Position numbers and translations under genes: made by a program. Source: Planctomycetota bacterium (lineage in GTDB: Bacteria > Planctomycetota > Planctomycetia > Pirellulales > Pirellulaceae). Taken from it: a DNA stretch of 56,650 bases. A model generated the notes under the pieces. It made no database searches and was not told where the DNA came from. It was given only the letters and a program-made list of their open reading frames with translations. The stretch spans positions 1 to 56,650 of the forward strand of contig JAJDEH010000353.1 of NCBI GenBank assembly GCA_029259935.1, written 5' to 3'. Below are positions 17,879 to 28,500 of the stretch, piece by piece (the stretch's first letter is position 1; every line of letters starts with the position of its first letter).

Positions 17879-20668
17879 TCAGGCCAGTTTGCTCAAGCGA
17901 CGAATCAGCCATTCGAGGCTTAACACGCCACAAATCAGAGCTAGCAGCCAGCCCATCAGTTTTTCGGTAAATCGTTCGTTGGGGGTCCCCGGCAAGTAAG
18001 TCGCTTGATCCTGCGGTTCGATGACGGCCGCCAGTGAAGTTCCGCCGCCACCACGGTTCATCGCATGGTCGATGCCAAAAAACGCCCTGCCGCCAGTTTT
18101 TTCCGCGACTTCCGTCAGCAGGGCATCATTCCGTTGAGGCAGTTCGATCTCTAAGTCGGGGATGCGCACGCCGACCTGGCGCGTTAGTAGCTCGCCAACA
18201 TCACTATCGGGAATTGCGACGACAATTTCATAGTCGCCCTCTTGCAGTGCCGTGAACTGTCCGGCGAAGGTGCCTTCGCGGGTTCCATCCTTGACTCGCG
18301 GCAGCGTCAAATTGACGCGCGTGCTGTCGGGCTGAATGACCACGGCGATGACTTCGTCTTCGACCAGCGGCAGGTGTTGAGCGTCCGTCAGCATGGCGCG
18401 GACTTCGATATGATCACCAAGCAAACAGCGATCTTTATCAATCAACAACACTCCGCGACTGGAATCACGAAGCAACCGGCCCTGCGACGCCCAGCGGATT
18501 AGTTTCGTGTAATACTGTTCGAAGTAGTTTTCATCGACCGCGCGAATTCGCCACATCTCGCCACTGGCTTGAAAGAAGACTCGTCCCGCGCCGTAAAATT
18601 GGCCGGCCAGATAGATCGGCAAATCGTCATTCGGTCCGCCCCCGGTCGCCGGATCGGAAAATCTCGCGTAGACCGACGCGCCCGGTTTCGACTCGTTCAC
18701 CGCGTAGTAGCCGTAGACGCCTTCAAAGCTGTCCCACGCCTCGCGCGATTTTTCATTCGAATCCTCCAGCCACAGAAAATCGACCGAGCGGCCTTCGCGG
18801 GTAAAGTCCAAAGGCCAGGCCTCTTCGCCGCCGAAGCGCCCCAACTTGATGGTCGCCGAACCTTGATTGAAGAACGAAACCGGATACAACGTCCGCAAGG
18901 TGTCGAACCGCTTTTCTCCACGCGGGCGGCGCGTCCACTGTGGCGTGAATACAGGTCCCGCCACGACGATCAACCCGCCCGCCTTCTCGGCCACCCATCG
19001 TTCCAGCAGATCGACTTGCTCTTCCGATAGAACTCGCCAATCCGGATCAAATGCCAGCACGCAGTCGTATTCGAACATCTCGTCTTCCGACGAAGGGAAA
19101 TCCGTCAAAAGTTCGTCCGACTCCTGGGAACTATCGGCCAAACCCGATTGCAAAAACACATGCGATTCCACGGCGGAGTCCCGAAAAAGCTGATTCCGCA
19201 GGAACCGATACTCACGTGTTGGCCCGCCCGCCATCAGCAAGACTCTGTTTTTGCGATCCACGACTTCCACGGTTGCCTTTTTGGTGTTGTCTCGCGCGTC
19301 GAGGTCTTGCTCGGGCGGGAAAACTTGCAACTTGTAGATTCGCTTGCCGTCGGTATCTTCCGGGTCAATTTCAAACTCGGATGCAATCTCGCGGCCGTCT
19401 TCGCCCAGGTTGACCGTGCCTTCGTGTTCCATTCGTTCGGCTTGATTGGGATCGCCTTCGCTTGTCGAAACCAAGCGTATTTTCACCCGTCGTCCCGCCA
19501 ATCCGTAGGACTGCATCAACCCTTTGATCGTGAACTTGTCGCCCGGATAGACCCGTCGCGGCGCCTCCAAATCGACGACCCGAACGTTGGCCGGACGTGT
19601 CTTGCTGCCCATGCCCACCAAGTGGATGGGAATTCCGGCGTCGCGAGCCGGCGCGAGTGCCGCGCCGTGGGCCAGTCCCGTGTTGTTGCGTCCGTCGGTG
19701 AATACGACCAGTCCGGCGACGGGACCGCCACGTTCCTTGTTGACCACATAACGAATCGCGTCGCCAAGCCGCGTCGCGGTCCCTTGAGGAAGCAGTTCCG
19801 TCTGCCAATCTTCCGTCGTGGTGGCTAGATCGGCGGATTCGCCTTCGGCCTCCGCTTCTTCGGCAGGCTCGTCGCTGTCGGTCGCGGGACGATTCGCCGA
19901 GAGTCCCACGATTGACAACAGGGGCGCGTCCGGCGTCCACATGTCGGCGACAGCAATAATCGTGACGGCCACCAGCAACGTTCCTACCGTCGTGAATAAC
20001 ATCCAAGATGCAAACGAGCCGAGCGACATGCCGAAGCGAACGACAAGAGTCGAAAGTCCAAGGATGCACGCCACGGCGAACGCAATTCCTCCCACCATCG
20101 CAATGCCGCGCGAGGCGTTTAACGATTGCTCACTTGCACTGCCCAAGGCGGCGAGATCATCCGCCGACGCTTCGACCAGTTTGGGAAACGAAGCGATGGG
20201 AACCGGCTTGGGATCCTGATCAAATCGGTACAGGACAACATCGTGCTTGGCCCGCAGTTGGCGGATCAGGTCGCCGTTGACGAGTTCGCTAACGACTTGT
20301 TCGATCCGACTGGGCGGCGCGGGCACGGATGTCGAACCGGCATCGCGCAGAGCCATGCTGAGGCTGGTATCGACCAACACGGAAACACGCGAGTTTTTGA
20401 CAATTTCTTTCTCGGTGCGGATGGCGGGGTTGATCAGGAAGACCAACATTCCGGCCACCGCCGCGAGCCGCAGCATCATCAAAGTTCCGGTGATGCCGGC
20501 CGGCAGTTCGACCCCATCCCAAATGTACAGCGTGAGAATAAAGGCAATCGCCGCGAATGTGAGCAAGGCGACCATCAGCCAGCCCAGCACGGTAAGCGGG
20601 AAGAGCGGTTCGAGATTGATGAACGTGCGAACCTGGGACTCGGCGAGTAGTAGTGCGTGATGGGTCAT
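17879..20668 (-). CDS. membrane VWA protein with glutamine-amidotransferase-like fold and split VWA domain
   Basis: This 929-residue protein starts at an ATG that overlaps the previous stop (ATGA). Two helices (about 24-50 and 62-82) precede a VWA domain with MIDAS residues DTSLS at 100-104. The rest of the VWA domain (TRLGD near 299-303, FTDG at 323-326) is separated by about 190 residues. That interval contains two strongly hydrophobic segments (about 188-243) and an acidic linker. Next come a beta-sandwich region and a class I amidotransferase-like fold (LLMAGGPTREYRFLR onward), as in planctomycete VWA relatives; no catalytic Cys triad is evident. A last helix lies near the C-terminus. It is likely the membrane partner of the BatA-like protein. 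Confidence 0.82.
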   Translation of the reverse strand: MTHHALLLAESQVRTFINLEPLFPLTVLGWLMVALLTFAAIAFILTLYIWDGVELPAGITGTLMMLRLAAVAGMLVFLINPAIRTEKEIVKNSRVSVLVDTSLSMALRDAGSTSVPAPPSRIEQVVSELVNGDLIRQLRAKHDVVLYRFDQDPKPVPIASFPKLVEASADDLAALGSASEQSLNASRGIAMVGGIAFAVACILGLSTLVVRFGMSLGSFASWMLFTTVGTLLVAVTIIAVADMWTPDAPLLSIVGLSANRPATDSDEPAEEAEAEGESADLATTTEDWQTELLPQGTATRLGDAIRYVVNKERGGPVAGLVVFTDGRNNTGLAHGAALAPARDAGIPIHLVGMGSKTRPANVRVVDLEAPRRVYPGDKFTIKGLMQSYGLAGRRVKIRLVSTSEGDPNQAERMEHEGTVNLGEDGREIASEFEIDPEDTDGKRIYKLQVFPPEQDLDARDNTKKATVEVVDRKNRVLLMAGGPTREYRFLRNQLFRDSAVESHVFLQSGLADSSQESDELLTDFPSSEDEMFEYDCVLAFDPDWRVLSEEQVDLLERWVAEKAGGLIVVAGPVFTPQWTRRPRGEKRFDTLRTLYPVSFFNQGSATIKLGRFGGEEAWPLDFTREGRSVDFLWLEDSNEKSREAWDSFEGVYGYYAVNESKPGASVYARFSDPATGGGPNDDLPIYLAGQFYGAGRVFFQASGEMWRIRAVDENYFEQYYTKLIRWASQGRLLRDSSRGVLLIDKDRCLLGDHIEVRAMLTDAQHLPLVEDEVIAVVIQPDSTRVNLTLPRVKDGTREGTFAGQFTALQEGDYEIVVAIPDSDVGELLTRQVGVRIPDLEIELPQRNDALLTEVAEKTGGRAFFGIDHAMNRGGGGTSLAAVIEPQDQATYLPGTPNERFTEKLMGWLLALICGVLSLEWLIRRLSKLA

Positions 20669-23040
20669 CGTTGGCCCCTTCGCACTGGATGGTAGCTTGC
20701 GGAGTAGGCCAATATCTGTTCGACAACCAGCAGCAAAATCATGATCACCAGAATCCACTTGCTCCAATTAAATCCCGCTTGTTGCACGGGGTCTGGGTTA
20801 ATTTCGTCCCAGTTGACGTAAACGGGTTCGAGCCGATCGAGCTTGCTCAGCAGTGACGGAGAATCGCTGGTGCTTAGATCGCCCTCGGAAGGTTCCACAT
20901 TGAGGGCATACCGATTCACATCAGGACGGCCGTCCACCGCGTACGACCACGATTCGTAAACTCCGGACCGGGCCGTTTCGCCATTGGGCCGCTCCGACTC
21001 GGGGCTTCGCCCTAGCGTGGCAGTCATCAGTGGCGAATCGTCCTTCTTCTGACCCGCCGCCCGATCTATGAGCAAACGCCCTGATTCGCTGGACAATTCC
21101 GGGGCAACAAAGGTGACATCCTTGCGAAACTTGACGGTTTCCAGAGCCACGTCGATCGGCGTGCCGACCATGCGTGAAACATCAGTTCGCTGCCCGGCGG
21201 ACAAATGTGCTTGCAGGCGGAGGGCCATCACGACAAACGTAGGATTCTTGGGCCAAGAATTCCAATCTGGGGCGAGCGTCGTCAGGAAAGTGACAACTTG
21301 CCCCTCGCCGAATCTTCGATTCAAAGCCAAGGGGTCGCCCTCGCGACTGTGCGCGATGATCTCCACGTCAGGATGATCATGCACGTTCCATTCAATGGGC
21401 GGCTTGTAGTATTTCGAAAGCGTCACCATGTTGATCAGCGGATTTCGCTCCGCCATCACGGCCTGAAACACGGGATGATCGGTGGCCACGATATCCGGCG
21501 TTGTTTGGTCGATTTCCGGCGGCATGACATAGGGCTGATTCAGGGGTAACGGTAGTAGGCCCTTGCCCTCGCGATAGAGTTTTTCGTTGTACGATTTCGT
21601 GAGTACATGCGGCCCCAGGAAAATCCCCAAGCCGCCGCCGCGGCGCACGAAGTCTTCAAGATTTTGAATCGCCGTAGCACTTAGCTGATTGATGTCGATG
21701 TCCGCCAGATAGATGGCTTGAAACTGGTCTAGCAGTTCGGGGGTCGCGTCGCGCAAGAATGCGACCCGTTGCACATCGGGCCGAATCCCCGTGTTCTTGC
21801 GGCCATCGGGATCGAAGACCGCCGCCAAGTAGTAACCGCTGCGCAGGGTCGGGCTGCTATCGACGATCAGTACCGGCACACCTTCCAGGAAGTCGACAAC
21901 GCACCAGCGTCGGTTGTCCGCGCCGACCGTATCGTCTTGCAATTGGGCTTCGACCACATGCCGTCCGGCGTCCGGGAAATAGACTTGCACGCGCCGCGTC
22001 GCCGACTGGCCGGCGGGGATTTCTTCAAACAAAACCGTGGGCAATTCCTCAACCGTCGGCTCAACCTCCTCCGGATTACCGGCCACGGTATCGGAAGGGT
22101 CGAAGAAATGAGAACGAATTTTCGCCTGCACGTTACTTGCGGTATTGTCGCCGAAATTCTTCACCGTCACGCTGACAAATAGGGGCACGCCGGCGGCACG
22201 AATATCGTTCTCCGCGCGGAGATCGGTAATGGTCAAATTCTCGCGCCCCGTTTTGACACAGTTGACCAAGTGAATTTCCGCGCCGCCCTCTTTCAAGGGC
22301 TGAAGCGACTTCTCGATTTCCGCCGGGTTGTCCCAATCCTTGGCGCGAAAGTCGCTGACCAAATACACGACCGACTGTTCATCTTCCCGTTGCTCAACAA
22401 GTTGCCGGACGACACTCACCGCCGCGACCGGACCGACCGACATCTGAGACGCCTCGATTTCGCCGCGCCGTTCTTCCAGCAATTCGTCAAAGTCGCTATC
22501 GATTTCCGCCGCGTTGATGTCAGCAACTTGCTCGCCGGCATCCTGCAAATCCTCGTCGATGCCCCCCAACGCCCGTGAATAGCGGATTAGCGTAAAGCGT
22601 TGGTTGGGATGATGCGTCGCCCGCTGGGCGATACGTCGTATCGCATCGCGGCCATGATCCAACACCGTCGAGCCGCCGGCGCGGTCGGTCATGGAAAAGC
22701 TGTCGTCTAGCAGCACATAGTGATGGGTGGTCTTGGCCCCCAGGGCGGCACCTAGCGCGTCATCGCCCAAGCCTAGCGGTTCACGCAAATCGTCGATCAA
22801 CGAATGGGCCAGAATGCACAGCATGAGGGCCAGCAATGCCATGGCGGCCATGCGGGACAACAGCAACATGAGTTGCTTCAGCCAGACCCAATTGCGATGC
22901 CGTTTGTAGCTGGCCATCAGGAAATCCATCGCCGCCCATTGCACGCGTCGATGCCGCATCAGGTTGATGAGGTGAATCAGCAGCGGCACGGCCGCGAAGG
23001 CCGCCAAGAGTCCGCCAAGAAACAGAAAGGTAAGAAACAT
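20665..23040 (-). CDS. BatA-like aerotolerance-type VWA membrane protein
   Basis: This 791-residue protein opens with the BatA N-terminal module: a first helix, then LIHLINLMRHRRVQWAAMDFL at about 21-41, and a second helix at about 57-80. A VWA domain follows with MIDAS residues in DDSFSM at 112-117. The rest is a long extracytoplasmic region containing an amidotransferase-like segment (YLADIDINQLSATAIQNLE, RRGGGLGIFLGP) and a C-terminal membrane helix (about 760-780). BatA proteins are known from the Bacteroides aerotolerance operon beside MoxR and DUF58, which is the order here. It starts 53 bases after DUF58 and overlaps the next VWA gene by 4 bases. Confidence 0.87.
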   Translation of the reverse strand: MFLTFLFLGGLLAAFAAVPLLIHLINLMRHRRVQWAAMDFLMASYKRHRNWVWLKQLMLLLSRMAAMALLALMLCILAHSLIDDLREPLGLGDDALGAALGAKTTHHYVLLDDSFSMTDRAGGSTVLDHGRDAIRRIAQRATHHPNQRFTLIRYSRALGGIDEDLQDAGEQVADINAAEIDSDFDELLEERRGEIEASQMSVGPVAAVSVVRQLVEQREDEQSVVYLVSDFRAKDWDNPAEIEKSLQPLKEGGAEIHLVNCVKTGRENLTITDLRAENDIRAAGVPLFVSVTVKNFGDNTASNVQAKIRSHFFDPSDTVAGNPEEVEPTVEELPTVLFEEIPAGQSATRRVQVYFPDAGRHVVEAQLQDDTVGADNRRWCVVDFLEGVPVLIVDSSPTLRSGYYLAAVFDPDGRKNTGIRPDVQRVAFLRDATPELLDQFQAIYLADIDINQLSATAIQNLEDFVRRGGGLGIFLGPHVLTKSYNEKLYREGKGLLPLPLNQPYVMPPEIDQTTPDIVATDHPVFQAVMAERNPLINMVTLSKYYKPPIEWNVHDHPDVEIIAHSREGDPLALNRRFGEGQVVTFLTTLAPDWNSWPKNPTFVVMALRLQAHLSAGQRTDVSRMVGTPIDVALETVKFRKDVTFVAPELSSESGRLLIDRAAGQKKDDSPLMTATLGRSPESERPNGETARSGVYESWSYAVDGRPDVNRYALNVEPSEGDLSTSDSPSLLSKLDRLEPVYVNWDEINPDPVQQAGFNWSKWILVIMILLLVVEQILAYSASYHPVRRGQR

Positions 23041-23964
23041 GTCGGTTTGATTTGAAGTAGTGTGAGTCGGCGCAAGCCGCGCGTCCCGCGCGATCAGTTC
23101 TTGTGATGCATTCCCAGTCGATTACTCAAGTATTTAGCCAACGACGCGTCGAGCGGATCGCTGGTGCGAATCAGGGCGTAGTCCACGGTGTCGCGGGCAC
23201 AGCCCCGGCGGGCTTCGTTCAAAAAGGCGTTCAATGCTTCCAAATAACCCTCCCGCAGCGCGCGAGGATTGCAATTCAAATGGTCCAGTGATTCCAATCC
23301 TTCAAATCGTGTCGGGCCATTGAACGGGAAGTCCAATTCGTCGTCGTCCATGATATGGAAGACCATCACGTCATGGCCGCGCTGCCGCAGCATGCGCAAG
23401 CCGCGCAGCGTGGACGGCAGATCGGCCAGCAAATCGGAGACGACAATCACCATGCCCCGCCGCGGAAAGCTCTCCGCCACATGCCGAAAGATGCTCAGCA
23501 TGTCGGTCTTTTCGGCCGGCTCGGTAACATTCAGCGACTCGATCACCGAAAGGATATGGTTTCGCTTGCTGCGGATCGGTACGCTCATGCGGATCCGCGA
23601 ATCGAACGAAACGCAACCGACGGCGTCTTGTTGCTTGAGTACCAAATACGCCAGGCTTGACGCGACCGTACAAGCATACTCGTACTTGTTCATCGCGCCG
23701 TTTCCATAACGCATGCTGTTGGACACGTCGACCAACAGAGTGCAACGCAGATTGGTATCTTCTTCGTACTGCTTGATGTACAGCCGGTCCTGCCGCGCCC
23801 AGACCTTCCAGTCGACATGACGCAGGTCGTCGCCGGTGACATATTCGCGATGCTGCAAGAACTCGACCGACTGACCAAAGTACGGACTGCGGTGCATCCC
23901 GGAGAGGAAGCCTTCCACAATGTGCCGTGCCCGCAGGTCGAGCCGAGAGATCCGCTTGATCGCC

Positions 23965-25062
<1,098 letters not shown>

Positions 25063-25513
25063 GCAGAACTCCTCGTCGTCTGTCGGGATTTAGCAGGCCG
25101 AAAACTACGAGTCAGAACGCGGCGTACGATCTGTCGCAGCCGTCAATTCGGCGTGCCGATGAACTAGTGTGGTGATTAGGGATAAGCAGCAACGAGTAAG
25201 ATTCGCACTGATTCCTCTTGGCTTAGTGCTTTATTCGTCGCAAATGGTTCATCCGTAAACCCATCGTCCCAATTATAACCTCACAGCCGACTTATGTCTC
25301 CGTTCAGCGGAGTTTCCGTCCTCGATGGACGGAGCCAAAAGGAGGATTACGCGGCCGGATGGGCCCCCGCGTGGCGTCTCAAGGCTAGATTTTGAGTTCG
25401 ATCGTGTGCCAGCCCGTTGGCGTGGCTGAGCAAGCCAGCCGTGAGAATCCAAATCCGGAACTGGCGGAGGGCCTGCTCTCAAACCCTCAAAAACAGGCCC
25501 CTCGACGGGACAA
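25063..25513. other. 451-base gap upstream of moxR, with one hairpin
   Basis: The gap follows the PQQ-like gene and precedes moxR, both on the minus strand. It should hold the promoter of the 13-gene run, but I could not identify boxes. A hairpin with GGGCCTG at 25469-25475 and CAGGCCC at 25494-25500 lies just past the PQQ gene stop. It has a large loop and no T run, so at best it is a weak terminator. A short palindrome, CTCCG-TTCAG-CGGAG, lies near 25290. No gene is visible. Confidence 0.45.
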
Positions 25514-28500
25514 TTAGTCGTTTTTCGCACCCTCGGCGGAGTTCCGGGGCGGATTTGCGTCATCCGCCTCTTTTTCGTCGGTGAACTTGAATTGGAACGA
25601 CTTACCAGGCAGCCGAAGGTCGACCGTTTGTTCTTGAACCTTCGCCTGCAGGCCGTAATTATAGGTGTGTGAACGAATGTCGTCCTTGGCGACAATGGTT
25701 CGGCCTGTCCGCTTGTCGATGCAGAGCAGCGAGGTTTGCAGCCTTCTGGGGCCGCTGCGCGAGGTGGGCGTCATGTGCCGTAGGAACGTCAGCACGGGGA
25801 CTTCAGGCGATTGATCCAGCGGCATGGAAAACTGATCAATGATCGCCGGCTTGTCCCACTGGCGTTCGCCCGTTGCCCGGTCCAAGGCAAACACTTTTCC
25901 GTGGATCATTGTCGAATGATCACCGCCCGGCGATGTCGCTATGGTGACGGCCGGATCGGTCATCGTGATGGGTCGATTCACGGCGACAATGTACTGGGTG
26001 GCGGATCTCAGTACGGCCAAACCGGTCAATCTTGGTTCGGGATCCAACTTGGCTTCCAAAGAGAGGTCGCCCGTTTTCAGCGACAGGATCGCCAGTTCGC
26101 CGGTCGGCTGGAACACGGCCATTTCCTCGCCTTGAATCAGAAACCCTTTCGATCCCGCCGAGAATTCCCGGCGAAACAGATTATCCTTCGACCAAACGTC
26201 ATCCAGCGTCAGTAGCAGCTTGCCGCCCAATTCTTTCCATGACAGAACTCGTCGGCCCGACGTCGCCAAGCGGTGTTCGAAATCGGCCACGGGTCGTTGT
26301 CCCAAAAGGCTGCCGTCGATCGCATTGAACACGAAGGCCTCTTCCGCTTTTGGTCCCGCCACGAACACCAACTGGTCGTCACCGAAAACGTCGCTGCCTG
26401 GTTCCAGCCGATCCCGAATCCACTGCTTCTCACCGGTCAGAGCGTTGACGCAAATCAGTTCGCGCTGCTGAATGTAACAGATCCCGTCATCACTGAGCGA
26501 ACCGGTGGGCCCAATAAGCCGTTTATAGGCATCCACGGCATAGGACGTATTCGCGCCCCAAGGATGCCTGATGTGTTCCACGGCGACGCGGGTGGACGTC
26601 GTCCGAGCCGCCGCAACGTCGGCCATGGCTTTGGTCAGGTCGTGGCGCCAGAGGATCGCCTCTTCCGGCTGCTCCTGCGCCCGCAGAAGATCCACGGCCA
26701 CAATTTCAAAGCCCAGAGTTAGGAGTACCATGTGCCCATTGACCTTGGCATGCAGGATGCTCATGTTCGTCGTGCTTAACCGTTGGGAAGCACCCTTCAA
26801 CGAAACACGGGCTCTTTCCGAGCCGTCGGGATTTCGCACCACCAGCGCTACCTCGGGGTGGGCGAAATGCAGTGTCGCTCCTTCTAGAAAACCTCCCCGC
26901 GACTGCCTCAGCGCGATCGGATACATTCTCTGCGAATTGCTCCGCCCCACGGTTTCGCCTGTTTCGTTCACTTTAATTCGACCGGTCGGCCAAACCGCGT
27001 CGACTAGCCAGTGTTGTAGCGGACTATCCGGGGCCAGCGACTCGACGAGTTCGCGACCCGTTTTGCCGTCCAGGCAAACCGTGTCGGGCCACTGCTTTGC
27101 GACGGCCAAGTATTGCCGAGCAGCTTCCTGGTGCTGGCCCGCCTGATCAAGGACACGCGCCAGCAGCGCCGAACTTGGCGCGCGAACGCCGTCATCCTCG
27201 ACCCTGGAGAGACGCGACAACAAGAGTTGCGATTCCAGAAAATCTTGGTTGGCGATTTGTTGGCGGGCTAACGCCAACCTGAGCGAGTCGGATTCCGGAT
27301 GAAAGCCGAAGAAACGAAGCGCTTGACGAATGGCTTTCGAATCGCTCGATTTTTGCGCGGCTTGCAAATTCGGCACAAGTTCCTGGGACATCGCCAATCG
27401 GTCCGATTCGGAAGCCGTTGCGAATAGCTTGGCAAGCTGGCCGCGAATCCACCGATCATTTCTGACTTGCAGTTCGGCATCGATCCGTGCCAGTGCGGGC
27501 GACTTGCCCGCTTCACCGTTCTTGTAATCGGCCATCAGCAGGAAGGTCTGAAATGCTGCTTGGGATCTGCCTTGTCGGGCCAGTGCCACGGCTTTCAGTC
27601 GTAGGAATTCAGCCTTCTGGTCGGGCTGATCGATCAATGGTTCCAGTTCACGAGCGGCCGTTTCGTGCGCCATGAAATCTTGTCTTAAGGCCGCCAACAA
27701 AGCTCGAATCAGCAGCGCGCGGTGAGTGTCGCTGGACTGCAACTGGTACGCCCGACGGACCACGGGAATCGCTTCGGCCGGTTTGCCGTCTTGCAACAGC
27801 AAGGCCCCATGGTCGGCCAAGGCACCAACGTCATCAGGGTTGTCGCGCAGGCGCTTAATGACGCTCAGACGCAACGAGCGGTCTTGATGGTAGGTGGACA
27901 GCCAATCAACGCCATGCGAAATGACTTCGCCTCTATAGCAGATCAGATTTCCCAACACGCCTTCGGAATCAGAGGCTCCCGCCGACTCGCCCGTGTTTAA
28001 ATCTATCTTGATGACTTTGGCGTCCGTGGTGGGCAGATAGTAAAAGCCATTGCTGAAGTAGCCGCGGCCACTGGGCCTGGCACTAGCGTTCAATTCGAAG
28101 ACCCAAGCTTGTTTGCCGTCGTCTCCATTAATTGCGCGAACATTGTCGGTGCCGACGACAATCGCTTGATCAGCGTGGACGCAGGCCACATACAGCATGT
28201 CGCTGCGTTTCTTGGCGGGCCACAAGGACTTGCCCGTTAGCAGATCAAGGCAAAAGATTTCGTCCGACTCGACGGGCGTCGCGATGACTCGGCCATCCGC
28301 GATCGTCAAGGTGCTGTCGGCCCACCGCGCGCCGACCGTGCGGTTATCCTCGGCAACTCGTCCGAATCCATGGGTACGAGCAATGACGCGTTTGTACTGG
28401 AAGCCCCACATCAATGTACGGGTTGTAATATCCACGGCGACGATGGCACCCGTCGAGGTGGGGCAAACTAAGACCCCGTCGGAAAACGACGGCGACGCAC

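Noticed and set aside
25273..25695. 140-residue frame overlapping the 3' end of the PQQ gene
   Set aside because: It is out of frame with the conserved propeller protein and has no start signal.
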